Below, piece by piece: positions 17,883-26,698 of a stretch of 51,694 nucleotides of DNA; the stretch's first letter is position 1; each line of letters opens with the position of its first letter. A program made the position numbers and the translations under genes. Origin of the DNA: an uncultured Granulosicoccaceae bacterium (GTDB taxonomy: Bacteria; Pseudomonadota; Gammaproteobacteria; Granulosicoccales; Granulosicoccaceae); assembly GCA_938003855.1 (NCBI GenBank), contig CALKXD010000152.1, forward strand, positions 1 through 51,694, read 5' to 3'. The notes below the pieces were generated by a model. It searched no databases. It saw only the letters and a list, made by a program, of their open reading frames with translations, and had not been told where the DNA came from.

Positions 17883-18152
17883 AGGATACTCTCCGTTTTA
17901 TTAATTGGCCGTGCGCATGGCTGTTAGTGTGCGGCTGCTGAGGGCATTATAGTAGCAATAGACAACTGTGCGGCGGCTAGCGCTGTCGATCTGATCTGTT
18001 TATTATTCACCGGGTGCGGTCGTCACTGTCGGCAGTCATGCTGGTCGCACTCTGGTGTTTGTGAAACTTAATGTCACTTGATCAGGCATTCAAGTCGTTA
18101 CAGGTTCTCCTGTGCCGGTCCCGACGATACAATAGGCGACACACCCCAACGT

Positions 18153-19034
18153 ATGCGAAATATGCAGACTGGTTTGATAGCAGACCGGCTTACTCAATAC
18201 CTGCGCCTGGTTCGTGCGGACAAGCCCATCGGTGCATTTTTACTGCTGTGGCCAATGCTGTGGACGCTGTGGCTTGTGTCAGAAGGAAAGCCCGATTTGC
18301 TGGTGCTCCTGGTCTTTCTGAGCGGTACTTTCCTGATGCGCTCTGCCGGTTGCGCTATTAATGACTATGCTGACCGGCACATCGATGGTGCGGTAGCCCG
18401 ATCAAAAGACCGCCCGATTGTTAGCGGTCGGGTAACACCCGCAGAGGCATTGCTGGTGGCCGCTACGCTGGCCCTGATGTCTTTCGCGTTGGTTCTGACG
18501 ATGAACCGCCTGACTATTTTGTTGTCTTTTGTCGGTGTCGCGCTGGCGGCGGTTTATCCGTTTTGCAAGCGCGTAACCCATTGGCCGCAATTGGTGCTGG
18601 GGTTGGCATTTGGCTGGGCGGTGCCAATGGTGAGCGCCGCTCAGACAGAGCGTATTGTGCCAATGGCCTGGTGGATTTATCTGGCGGCCATATTGTGGGC
18701 GCTTGCCTACGACACCATTTACGCTATGGTGGACAGGGACGATGACCTGAAACTAGGGGTTAAATCAACCGCGATCTGGCTGGGCCGATATGATGTCGCA
18801 ATGGTGATGAGTGTTCAGTTCAGTGTGCTGTTCATACTGTTTGCCATCGGAGTCAGCAACGGGCTTTCCTGGCTGTTCTTTTCCGGCCTGGCCCTGGCGC
18901 TGCTGACGGTAGGCCGTCAGTGGACGTTGATTCGCACTCGCAGGCCGGCGGACTGCTTTCAGGCTTTTCTACTCAACAACTACATGGGCGCGGCAATCTT
19001 TCTGGGTGTATTTGCTCATTATCTTGCCCGATAA
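18153..19034 (+). CDS. ubiA: 4-hydroxybenzoate octaprenyltransferase
   Basis: This polytopic membrane enzyme attaches the polyprenyl tail to 4-hydroxybenzoate in ubiquinone synthesis. Both Asp-rich motifs are visible: NDYADRHIDGAVARSKDRP and DTIYAMVDRDDDLKLGVKST. The ATG at 18153 gives about 293 residues, close to family length. ATG 18162 is three codons later, and the frame is open upstream to 18078, which would add an unlikely 25-residue polar extension. The octaprenyl synthase gene ispB for its other substrate lies at 47.4 kb. The next gene, a GTPase, starts 64-76 bp later on the same strand. Confidence 0.95.
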   Translation: MRNMQTGLIADRLTQYLRLVRADKPIGAFLLLWPMLWTLWLVSEGKPDLLVLLVFLSGTFLMRSAGCAINDYADRHIDGAVARSKDRPIVSGRVTPAEALLVAATLALMSFALVLTMNRLTILLSFVGVALAAVYPFCKRVTHWPQLVLGLAFGWAVPMVSAAQTERIVPMAWWIYLAAILWALAYDTIYAMVDRDDDLKLGVKSTAIWLGRYDVAMVMSVQFSVLFILFAIGVSNGLSWLFFSGLALALLTVGRQWTLIRTRRPADCFQAFLLNNYMGAAIFLGVFAHYLAR

Positions 19035-19109
19035 TCACTTGAAAAAAATGACTCTACAACTGGCAGTGAGGCAACCCGGTGCATACGACTCACGGGTGTG
19101 GCGACACTG

Positions 19110-20900
19110 ATGCGCGATTTTCTATCGCTGCTAACGGCGCGATATCGTGCGGCACTGGCGAGTGATCTGGACGCCGATAAGGACGACGTTGACGAGCTCC
19201 GGGAAGCAATTGCCTCGCTGGCGCTGGCGGAATCGGCCCTTGATAAGGTATCGCTCTGTGAGCGGTACCCGCAGCGCCCGCTGCAGCTGGTGGTTATAGG
19301 TCCAACCCAGGTCGGTAAAAGTACGATGGTCAATCAGTTGCTGCATCAGCAACTGGCAGAAGCCAGTCCGATGGCCGGATTTACCGTACATTTACAGGGC
19401 TATGCTGTCACTGACAGAATTGCCGACCCTTCCGGGAGGGACTGGAGCACCAGTTATTTTCGTGAGCAGTCTGCGCGAGCGCAGCAAGCACTTGATCGGG
19501 AAATTCTCGATGAATACTCAATTACTGACGTGGAATCCGTCGCCGGTAACCCTTTTGTTGATACCGTGGTGTGGGATACACCGGATTTCGACTCGGTGGC
19601 GTCGTTTAATTACCGTCGCTCAGTGTTGCATGCCGTTTCGCTAGCCGACCTGATTGTGTTTGTTGTCAGCAAGGAAAAGTACGCCGACAAAACGGTCTGG
19701 CAGTTTTTATCCCTGTTGCATCAGTTGAATGCCCGTGTTCTGCTGGTGATGAATAAAACGCCGGTTGAAGTGCGTGAACAGCTTGCCGATTCTGTTACTC
19801 GAAAGTATACCCAGTTGCTGGCAGAGGCCAATGAACCACGCAAATCAACGCTGCCGCAATTGCTGTTTTTAGATGATTATGGTCTTGATACCGATGCGGC
19901 CATGGTCAGCGCTGAAATGGCCGGGATACGTGCGACAGTCAGTGCCGAACTGCTCAAGCACGAAAAAATAAGCCGCGACTGCGTTGCTTTGCGTACCGAT
20001 GCCGTGCGATTTATGCAATCTCAATGGTCGTTGTGGACCGCGCCGCTCGACAGTCAACTGCGTCTTAGGCGTGACTGGAAAAACCACATTGACACCACTT
20101 GCGATGACCTGCTGAAACGCTATCGCACTGAGTACCTCGATCACTCGCGGTATCGCGAGACTTTTCAACTGGCGCTTGCCGAGTTGTTAGTGCTGCTGGA
20201 GGTACCCGGCATGGCTGAGCCTCTCGGTAAAATACGCAACCTTGTGACCTGGCCTGTAAGAAAGCTGCTGTCAACGGCGCGGGAGTCGCGCACTGAGTCA
20301 GGACCGAAGGATGAACGCACGGAGGAGCGTCGCGTATTGGATGAACTTGGCGAACATGGAATGACCCGGCTTGCCAGTCAAATTACGCTGGCGCCCACTG
20401 ACCGTGAATTGTGGCAGCAGGTCGGCGACAACTTCGCGCAAAGCAATGACGCTGTTCTGGAAAAATACCAAAGCGGGCTCGACAACTATCAGACGCTGTT
20501 ACAGGTAGAAATTGAACGCGCAGCACACTCTTTGTACCGCCGTCTGCAAGAGCAGCCGGCTACTCTTAACGGGCTGAGAGCGGCGCGTGTGTCAGCGGAT
20601 GCGGCGGCGGTGGTGCTAGCCGTGAAGTCCGGCGGACTCGGAGCCGCTGATTTAATCATTGCCCCGGCGATGTTGTCGTTGACCACCATGCTGACGGAAG
20701 GAGCGCTCGGTCAATACATGCAAACGGTTCAGGATGATCTGCGGCGCTATCAGGAAAAGGAGGTTGCCTCGTTGATTAGTCGCAAACTGCGCACCCCGCT
20801 TTACCCGCTCTCTGCGGTGGCCCGGCAGGAAGGTATCCCCGAGGTTGCAGAAACTGAATTGCGAGCGGCACAGGAAAAACTGGAGCGTGGTGATGTCTGA
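19110..20900 (+). CDS. Large dynamin-like GTPase A of a tandem pair
   Basis: From ATG 19110 the product is 596 residues (a GTG at 19098 adds four). Numbered from the ATG, a P-loop GPTQVGKST stands at 64-72, a switch II-like DTPDFDS at 156-162 and an NKTP base-recognition motif at 215-218, giving a TRAFAC-class GTPase of the dynamin/Era-like kind. The C-terminal two thirds is mainly helical, with an Ala/Leu-rich hydrophobic stretch around 503-535 that could insert into or lie on membrane. The stop overlaps the start of a second, related GTPase gene by 8 bp, so the two are translationally coupled. I do not recognise a characterised family. The pair resembles bacterial dynamin-like pairs only in general architecture. 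Confidence 0.85.
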   Translation: MRDFLSLLTARYRAALASDLDADKDDVDELREAIASLALAESALDKVSLCERYPQRPLQLVVIGPTQVGKSTMVNQLLHQQLAEASPMAGFTVHLQGYAVTDRIADPSGRDWSTSYFREQSARAQQALDREILDEYSITDVESVAGNPFVDTVVWDTPDFDSVASFNYRRSVLHAVSLADLIVFVVSKEKYADKTVWQFLSLLHQLNARVLLVMNKTPVEVREQLADSVTRKYTQLLAEANEPRKSTLPQLLFLDDYGLDTDAAMVSAEMAGIRATVSAELLKHEKISRDCVALRTDAVRFMQSQWSLWTAPLDSQLRLRRDWKNHIDTTCDDLLKRYRTEYLDHSRYRETFQLALAELLVLLEVPGMAEPLGKIRNLVTWPVRKLLSTARESRTESGPKDERTEERRVLDELGEHGMTRLASQITLAPTDRELWQQVGDNFAQSNDAVLEKYQSGLDNYQTLLQVEIERAAHSLYRRLQEQPATLNGLRAARVSADAAAVVLAVKSGGLGAADLIIAPAMLSLTTMLTEGALGQYMQTVQDDLRRYQEKEVASLISRKLRTPLYPLSAVARQEGIPEVAETELRAAQEKLERGDV

Positions 20901-22557
20901 GCAGGAAGCAAGAGCGCTATTTGCCGATGCCCGCAAATTTACGCAAAAGTTGTCTGCTGCGGGCTGGATCGCCGATGTCGACACCAGCGCTTATACCACC
21001 ACTGCGCCGACTGACTTGTTTGATGGCAACAATGACAATCGACCTTTGGTGGTTGGTCTGTTTGGTGGCACCGGGGTAGGTAAAAGCAGTTTGCTGAATA
21101 AGCTGGCCGGTGTTGATATCGCACGTACCGGCGTCGTGCGACCAACCTCAATGGAAATAACCGCTTATCTGCACTCGGATCGGCGTATTGCACACCTTCC
21201 CGAAGGATTCCCTGTCGGGCAGTTTTCTGAGCATCGCCATAACAATGATATCTATCGCGATGTTGTGTGGGTTGATATGCCCGATTTTGACAGCGAAGAA
21301 ACACAGAATCGTGATCAGGTCATGCAGTGGCTGCCGCACATAGATTTACTGCTCTATGTGGTTACACCCGAGCGCTACAAAGACGAGGAAGGCTGGCGAC
21401 TGCTGCTGGAGCATGGTTACCGTCACGGCTGGCTGTTTGTGATGAATCAATGGGACCGGGCGGTGGAGGAGCAGTTCAGCGACTTTCGATCATTGCTGGT
21501 ACGAGCGGGCTTTTCAGACCCGGTGATTTTCCGCACGGTTAGTAATAGCAGCGCTCATGAGCTTGACGCGACAGCAAATCTCGGTGAATTTGTCGCTCGA
21601 CTATCCGAGCGAAAAAATGTGCTGCAACTTGATGAACGTGGCTGGCTGCAGCGCTTGTATACCGCCAGCAGCAGCTTGCAAAAGCAAATAGATGACCTCA
21701 ATCAGGTGCAATCCGAAGGATCGCTGCAAGACAGTTATAGAGTGCATTGGCAGGATGCGCGCGATGCGATTCAGAGTAACCTGGATATTCCATTCCGGGA
21801 GTTCAGTAACGGCTTCGCGAAAAACCAGCTCGACCCCTTGCGCTCTATGGTTAAGTCTCTGGGGGGCCCTGGGGATGCGGCAACCATTGGACGGCAAATA
21901 GCGTCTCGTGCGGAAGCCGAAATGTTATGGGATAGCTGGTCGGCCGTGCGCCTGACTGACTCTCTGGCCCGGTTCCATATGGATTCACAGGCGCATGGTG
22001 TACCGCATAAAAAACTGGAAATGGTTACCGCCGGATCCGTTCAAACCGCCACTGCGGCTGTGCGCAAGCAACTCGGAAGTCATTTGGATGAGGCATTGGT
22101 GCGCCCGGGGACGCACTACCAGCGTGTCGCGGGGAAAGTGCTGGGCTACCTTTGTCTGTTGCTGCCTGTCGCGGCACTGGCCTGGATCGGATATCGGGTG
22201 GTCAATGGTTTCATTAACGGGGTTGATGATGAAAGTGCGTATGTCAGTGTGAATTTCCTGGTCAACGGGCTAATGTTGGCGGGTTTGGCCTGGTTGGTGC
22301 CCTGGGGGCTTGGGCGTTTGTTCATCCCCTCAGTGCCGGACTCGGTCTATGCCGGTCTGCAGGCAGCCGTCAACGAGGGGCTGGCTGAGGCCGAGAGCGA
22401 TGTCAACGCCCAGTTGCAGGTCGTCGCCGCTGAGAAAAATACCCTTCTGACAGAGGCCAATCAATTGCAGAGCGCACTTGAATCTACCTGTGCGCGTTCG
22501 ACGATTCTAGAAAACCCCGAGTTGAAAAAAGTACTGATGGCGTATCCGCAAAATTGA
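20893..22557 (+). CDS. Large dynamin-like membrane GTPase B of a tandem pair
   Basis: From ATG 20893 (overlapping the previous stop within ATGTCTGA) the product is 554 residues. Motifs are a P-loop GGTGVGKSS at 58-66, a conserved Thr in RPTSMEIT, DMPDFDS at 128-134 and NQWD at 185-188 in place of NKxD. A helical region follows, then two transmembrane helices at about 414-434 and 455-477, and a C-terminal amphipathic helix rich in Ala, Glu and Gln. The shared D-x-P-D-F-D-S motif shows kinship with the upstream GTPase. An upstream in-frame start at 20845 is possible but would lengthen the overlap. Likely role: membrane remodelling or stress-linked membrane maintenance together with its partner, by inference only. 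Confidence 0.85.
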   Translation: MSEQEARALFADARKFTQKLSAAGWIADVDTSAYTTTAPTDLFDGNNDNRPLVVGLFGGTGVGKSSLLNKLAGVDIARTGVVRPTSMEITAYLHSDRRIAHLPEGFPVGQFSEHRHNNDIYRDVVWVDMPDFDSEETQNRDQVMQWLPHIDLLLYVVTPERYKDEEGWRLLLEHGYRHGWLFVMNQWDRAVEEQFSDFRSLLVRAGFSDPVIFRTVSNSSAHELDATANLGEFVARLSERKNVLQLDERGWLQRLYTASSSLQKQIDDLNQVQSEGSLQDSYRVHWQDARDAIQSNLDIPFREFSNGFAKNQLDPLRSMVKSLGGPGDAATIGRQIASRAEAEMLWDSWSAVRLTDSLARFHMDSQAHGVPHKKLEMVTAGSVQTATAAVRKQLGSHLDEALVRPGTHYQRVAGKVLGYLCLLLPVAALAWIGYRVVNGFINGVDDESAYVSVNFLVNGLMLAGLAWLVPWGLGRLFIPSVPDSVYAGLQAAVNEGLAEAESDVNAQLQVVAAEKNTLLTEANQLQSALESTCARSTILENPELKKVLMAYPQN

Positions 22558-22625
22558 CCGGGCGGGCGTAGCGCTTGTGCGGGTATGCCGGCCGGCAAAT
22601 CCAGCGGCTGAATTGCGCGGGTTGA

Positions 22626-22798
22626 ATAGCTAGTGCCCATCCAGAAACAAGCGCTACTGCGTACCACTCAGGCACGCACTCTTTTACCGGCCACAGGTAG
22701 TTACTTAAGAGCAACTAAGCACCTCCATGGGATAGGCAAAATCTCACGCCCCTGAATGATCCTCGCGACCCCCTGTTTCTGGATAGGCACGAACTATG
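22626..22798. repeat. Imperfect fold-back element between convergent genes
   Basis: The best-conserved arms, 22633-22651 and 22772-22790, are inverted copies matching at 17 of 19 bases (core ATCCAGAAACA). Inside them the complementarity continues in register at about 55-60 percent toward the centre near 22712, without insertions over the next 39 bases, so the whole 170-175 bp is one degenerate palindrome. It sits between the GTPase B and comF stops and its right end covers the comF stop codon. No open frame lies inside. It could be a MITE-like relic or a long 3' RNA structure. Confidence 0.5.
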
Positions 22799-23522
22799 GC
22801 GTTCTGGCGAAGACCCAGACGGCTATGCCTGCCGCTCCGGCTTTATGCAGACTGTTCGCCAGTGATCTGCAGGTAGCGCCGGTAGTGTACACATCATCGA
22901 TGATGGCGATTCGCTTGCCACGGACATCTCCAACAACTTCAAACGCGCGTTTGATATTGAGGTCCCGCGCTCGAGCACCTAATTGTGCCTGAGGGGATGG
23001 GGCGGTTACCCGGATTGTGCTGCGTCTGTCGATTGAAATGGCCAACCGTTTTGCCAGAATAGTTGCAACTTGTTCGGCCTGGTTGTAACCGCGCTCACGC
23101 AGCCTTTGCTGGTGTAGAGGAACCGCCACCAAAATGTCAGGCTGATACCTGTCTGGACGAGCCAATACAGCGCGGCTCATCAATTCGCCGATAATACGAC
23201 TGTATTTGAGTTCACCAGCAAACTTCAAACGTTTGACCATATAGTCGACCGGTGGCCGGTACAGGTACGGTGCAATAGTCTCGACAAAGGGTGTTGGTGA
23301 GGTAAGGCAGTGGCCACACAAGATTTGTGCGGTACTATCTGCCTGTCTTGTCAGGTCAGGTGTCGGTCGCTGCGGTAACGGCAGGGCACATCGGGCACAG
23401 CAATTGCCATTCACGGGTAGCATCCGGCAGCACTGGACGCAAAGATCCAGTTGCCCTTTTGCTGTGTCGTCGCACAGCGCACAGGTTGCAGGCGCGATGT
23501 TGTTGTAAATAATTCTGAACAC
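22794..23522 (-). CDS. comF: ComF-family phosphoribosyltransferase-like protein
   Basis: The 242-residue protein has an N-terminal zinc-binding part with paired cysteines (CALC, CVQCC, CCARC, CGHC) and a C-terminal phosphoribosyltransferase fold with the PRPP-binding motif IAIIDDVYTTGATC near residues 206-219. RERGYNQAEQVA is another family landmark. ComF/GntX proteins are needed for DNA uptake in competent bacteria and for use of DNA as nutrient. Their chemistry is unsettled. The gene is alone on the minus strand. Its 3' end overlaps the fold-back element described separately. Confidence 0.9.
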   Translation of the reverse strand: MFRIIYNNIAPATCALCDDTAKGQLDLCVQCCRMLPVNGNCCARCALPLPQRPTPDLTRQADSTAQILCGHCLTSPTPFVETIAPYLYRPPVDYMVKRLKFAGELKYSRIIGELMSRAVLARPDRYQPDILVAVPLHQQRLRERGYNQAEQVATILAKRLAISIDRRSTIRVTAPSPQAQLGARARDLNIKRAFEVVGDVRGKRIAIIDDVYTTGATCRSLANSLHKAGAAGIAVWVFARTP

Positions 23523-23898
23523 GTAAACTTGGCGCTGTATCTGCCGCTAAGCGTGTTCCGCAGTATAACCGGCTAGGTTACAAAGATGTTGGCTAACATT
23601 TCTTGTGTAGTGAAATGTTGATCCCCGCGCTTTAAGTTGTGTTAGGATTAATACAGCCGTGTATGTTTTTTGATATTGACAGTGCGTCGAGCGAAAAACA
23701 TTAAGGTTTTGTGCCGTGGTTGCGTGGTAGGAGGGGTTGACCCTTGTAGTATTTTTAAACCCGTGCAACTATTGACGCAGCGGAATACAAGTTGAGCACG
23801 CATGCACGCGTGTAATCTATGGGCGAGTAGGACGTTCGTTGGATAACCCCTACTTAATAATACTGTTCAATCATGCAATCGCAAGTTGGAGTGATTCA
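23523..23898. other. Divergent intergenic region, comF / Pal-like lipoprotein
   Basis: This 376-bp region separates two divergent genes and should hold both promoters. I see one candidate plus-strand promoter (23676-23704, listed separately) and an AT-rich stretch around 23640-23760. No hairpin, RNA gene or credible small frame was found. Confidence 0.5.
23676..23704 (+). promoter_or_regulatory. Candidate sigma70 promoter for the Pal-like lipoprotein gene
   Basis: A perfect -35 TTGACA at 23676-23681 is followed after 17 bp by CATTAA (3 of 6 to consensus). It would give a leader of about 190 nt before the ATG at 23899. The weak -10 keeps confidence low. Confidence 0.35.
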
Positions 23899-24558
23899 AT
23901 GCATACAAAACTCCTGTCTGTCGCCATAGCTGCTGCGCTAATGACCGGCTGTGGCACATTTTCAGGCGGCGCACCATCCGCAAACGCGGGCTATGTCAAC
24001 GGTGGTGGTGTATCAACTGCTGATGGCTGCCTAAGAACCGGAGGCTGGTCAGACGACGCTGAAGGATGTGGCGGTGACGAAGAAAAAATGATGTCTGAAA
24101 AGACAATGGAAGCGGAAGAAGTCGCTGATGCAACACCACCACCGCCTCCACCACCACCACCACCACCACCAGCTCCGACACCAGCAGCAGCTCCTGAGCC
24201 TGCCAGTGTTGAAAAGGTTGTGCTGAGTGGTCGGGCGCTGTTCCCTTACGACTCGGCTCAGCTGACCTCTCAGGGTGATCGCGAGATGAGCACTCTAATC
24301 ACCAAGCTGCAGTCCTACCAGGACATCGAGTTGGTTGACGTTGTTGGTCATGCCGACAGCCGGGGCTCGGTTGAGTACAACCAGGCGCTGTCTGAGCGTC
24401 GAGCTGAAACAGTAAAAGGCAAGCTGGAAGGTTCATTCCCGCAAGTGCCAATTACAGCAACAGGATTGGGTGAAACAGCTCCGATTGCGGACAACAACAC
24501 CGAAGAAGGACGCAGACTTAACCGACGCGTCGAGATTCGAGTTGAAGCGATCAACTAA
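23899..24558 (+). CDS. OmpA/Pal-like lipoprotein with polyproline linker
   Basis: From ATG 23899, with GGAG eight bases upstream, the product is 219 residues: a lipoprotein signal ending in ALMTGC, an acidic region with several Cys and Gly, a run of twelve prolines then PAPTPAAAPEP as a rigid spacer, and an OmpA C-terminal domain with GHADSRGSVEYNQALSERRA and RRLNRRVEI. The first 20 codons of the longer frame (from 23839) are not signal-like and were excluded. It should anchor in the outer membrane by lipid and bind peptidoglycan. The polyproline arm may set the distance. A good terminator follows. Confidence 0.9.
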   Translation: MHTKLLSVAIAAALMTGCGTFSGGAPSANAGYVNGGGVSTADGCLRTGGWSDDAEGCGGDEEKMMSEKTMEAEEVADATPPPPPPPPPPPPAPTPAAAPEPASVEKVVLSGRALFPYDSAQLTSQGDREMSTLITKLQSYQDIELVDVVGHADSRGSVEYNQALSERRAETVKGKLEGSFPQVPITATGLGETAPIADNNTEEGRRLNRRVEIRVEAIN

Positions 24559-24588
24559 GGCAGCTTGAAGCCATTGTCGATTGTTGAG

Positions 24589-24614
24589 AAGGCGGCCCTC
24601 GGGTCGCCTTTTCT
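24589..24614 (+). terminator. Intrinsic terminator after the Pal-like lipoprotein gene
   Basis: AAGGCGGCCC (24589-24598) pairs with GGGTCGCCTT (24601-24610), with one G-U, around a 2-nt turn (in practice a slightly larger loop), and is followed by TTCTC. It lies 30 bp after the lipoprotein stop and 30 bp before the convergent radC stop, so it may serve both. Confidence 0.75.
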
Positions 24615-24643
24615 CTGTCCGGGGTGTAGGTGGCGAAAGGTAT

Positions 24644-25318
24644 TTACAGGTCGCCACGTTCCGCCATTGATACCTGGTATCCGTCACCGGCGATGATGTG
24701 GTCGAGTACCCTTATATCGACCAGTGCCAGGGCTTTTTTCAGCTTAGCGGTGATCTCGATATCCGCCCGGCTGGGCTCCGCCACACCGGAAGGGTGATTG
24801 TGGGCAAATATAACGGCGGCGGCGTTTTGCTTCAGTGCTGCTTTCACTACCTCTCTCGGATACACGGAGGCGCTGTCTATCGTGCCGTTGAAGAGTTCCT
24901 GGTAGTTGATCAAGCGATGCCGGTTATCAAGAAACAAGCAGGAAAACACTTCGTTTTCGAGGTCCCGCATGTGTAGCGCAATAACGCTTTTTACAGCATC
25001 CGGGGATTCAAGAAATTCGCGCTCACCAGCGCGACCCGTCTGATAGCGTTTCGCCATTTCCAGCACAGCGGCAAGTTGAGCGTATTTTGCGGGCCCGAGG
25101 CCGCGTGTGCGACAGAAGTTTTTTTGATCCGCATTCAGCAGCGGTACCAGACCACCGTACTCGTCGATAATATCGTGAGCAATTTGAAGGGCACTCCGGC
25201 CAGGGATGCCAGTGCGCACAAAGATTGCCAGCAACTCTGCATCGGACAGAATACTCGCGCCGCGTAACAGTAGTTTTTCACGCGGCTGTTCACTACGGGG
25301 TACATCTGGTATTGCCAT
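24644..25318 (-). CDS. radC: RadC family JAB-domain protein
   Basis: The start at [16 protein letters not shown] (25316-25318) gives 224 residues, the usual RadC length. The frame continues 16 codons upstream without family similarity. An N-terminal helix-hairpin-helix region ([20 protein letters not shown]) is followed by a JAB/MPN domain with the metal motif [16 protein letters not shown] and DHIIAGDG. Despite the name, a role in DNA repair is not established, and the JAB domain suggests hydrolase activity. It diverges from coaBC across 130 bp, an arrangement also seen in Pseudomonas. Confidence 0.95.
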   Translation of the reverse strand: MAIPDVPRSEQPREKLLLRGASILSDAELLAIFVRTGIPGRSALQIAHDIIDEYGGLVPLLNADQKNFCRTRGLGPAKYAQLAAVLEMAKRYQTGRAGEREFLESPDAVKSVIALHMRDLENEVFSCLFLDNRHRLINYQELFNGTIDSASVYPREVVKAALKQNAAAVIFAHNHPSGVAEPSRADIEITAKLKKALALVDIRVLDHIIAGDGYQVSMAERGDL

Positions 25319-25440
25319 AGTGCCAGTGTTTGTTTTTTGAAAAGCCAGAACGTTGCTCGGTGTCACAGTTCTTCCAGAATCCGTGTCGTCATCTCTGCGC
25401 TGTAATGAATGGGTATTTGGAGCGCTTCCTATGTTCTTAT

Positions 25441-25449
25441 TGCTACAAT
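25441..25449 (+). promoter_or_regulatory. Extended -10 element at the coaBC start
   Basis: TGCTACAAT matches the extended -10 pattern TGnTATAAT except one base. Transcription would begin around 25456-25457, which is the ATG chosen for coaBC, implying a leaderless or nearly leaderless mRNA. No good -35 is seen at the right distance, as is allowed for extended -10 promoters. Confidence 0.4.
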
Positions 25450-25456
25450 GGTGAAC

Positions 25457-26698
25457 ATGCCTTTGAAAAACAAAAACATACTAGTAGCGGTGTGCGGTGG
25501 AATTGCGGCATACAAAAGCCCCGAGGTTATCAGGCGCTTGAGCGATCACGGCGCTAACATTCAGGTAGTAATGACCGCGGCGGCCTGTGAGTTTGTCAGG
25601 CCTCTGGTGTTTCAAGCCGTTAGTGGCAATCCGGTGCATCTGGATCTGCTCGATGAGCAGGCCGAGGCAGGGATGGGTCACATTGAACTAGCCCGTTGGG
25701 CCGACATACTTGTGGTGGTGCCGGCGACCGCAAACACAATGGCGCGCCTCGCCAGCGGTATCGCTGACGATCTGTTAACTACGGTCTGTCTTGCCACTCG
25801 CGCGCCGATAATTGTTGCGCCGGCAATGAACAGCGTTATGTGGGAGCACCCGGCAACTCAGTCAAACCTGCAATGCCTGCAATCCCGTGGTGTAAGGGTG
25901 CTTGCACCCGGCGCCGGTGCGCAAGCCTGTGGCGAAACCGGCGTTGGCCGCTTGATGGAGCCGGACGATATTGTAGAGGCGCTGCGAATTTTCATAGAGA
26001 GCCTCAGCAATCCTGTGGCGGAGTCACCAATCACTCAGGCTGGTCTATTGTCAGGCATCAGTCTGCTGCTCACTGCGGGCCCGACCCGTGAAGCGTTGGA
26101 TCCGGTCCGATTTATCAGTAACCACAGCAGTGGAAAAATGGGTTTTGCCCTGGCACGGGCGGCAGCGAGCGCCGGTGCCGAGGTTACGCTGATCGCAGGA
26201 CCAGTGAATCTGGACACACCGGCTGGTGTGCACAGAGTTGATGTTTCCAGTGCACTTGAAATGCATGAAGCGGTGCTTTCCCGAGTCTGTCAGTCACAGA
26301 TCTTTATCGCTGTCGCAGCCGTTGCTGACTACCGTGCCGCTGATATACAGGATCAGAAGATAAAAAAATCCACAGGCGATATGACGCTGACACTGCAGAG
26401 AAACCCTGACATTCTTGCCGATGTCGCCGGATTGCCGGACAAGCCGTATTGCGTTGGCTTTGCTGCAGAGACACAGGATCTGCAGCGTTATGCGCGCGGG
26501 AAACTGCAGAAAAAAAACCTCGACATGATCGTTGCCAATTTGGTGGGTGTGAAAAACAGCGGTTTTAACAGTGACAGTAACGCGGTGGAAGTGTTTTGGG
26601 GGGAAAGTGGTCAGGCGTCTTACCCGTCTCGCACGAAAGAAACGTTGGCAGATGATCTGGTTGAATTAATTGCCAGCCGATATACAGAGTCTTTATGA
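25457..26698 (+). CDS. coaBC: Phosphopantothenoylcysteine synthetase/decarboxylase
   Basis: This bifunctional CoA-synthesis enzyme joins cysteine to 4'-phosphopantothenate and decarboxylates the product. The N-terminal CoaC flavoprotein half has [15 protein letters not shown], the active-site-type [20 protein letters not shown] and [15 protein letters not shown]. The C-terminal CoaB half has [20 protein letters not shown] and AVADYR. ATG 25457 gives 413 residues. ATG 25448 lies inside a -10 promoter motif, and the longer frame from 25409 adds non-conserved residues. Its TGA overlaps the dut ATG (ATGA), so the two are translationally coupled. Confidence 0.96.
   Translation: MPLKNKNILVAVCGGIAAYKSPEVIRRLSDHGANIQVVMTAAACEFVRPLVFQAVSGNPVHLDLLDEQAEAGMGHIELARWADILVVVPATANTMARLASGIADDLLTTVCLATRAPIIVAPAMNSVMWEHPATQSNLQCLQSRGVRVLAPGAGAQACGETGVGRLMEPDDIVEALRIFIESLSNPVAESPITQAGLLSGISLLLTAGPTREALDPVRFISNHSSGKMGFALARAAASAGAEVTLIAGPVNLDTPAGVHRVDVSSALEMHEAVLSRVCQSQIFIAVAAVADYRAADIQDQKIKKSTGDMTLTLQRNPDILADVAGLPDKPYCVGFAAETQDLQRYARGKLQKKNLDMIVANLVGVKNSGFNSDSNAVEVFWGESGQASYPSRTKETLADDLVELIASRYTESL

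Noticed and set aside
18078-18361. Upstream extensions of ubiA and a second frame across its 5' end
   Set aside because: The extra residues are not conserved UbiA sequence, and the overlapping frame is a shadow.
24130-24180. CCA/CCN repeat tract
   Set aside because: It encodes the polyproline linker of the Pal-like lipoprotein and is not a CRISPR, microsatellite gene or mobile-element feature.
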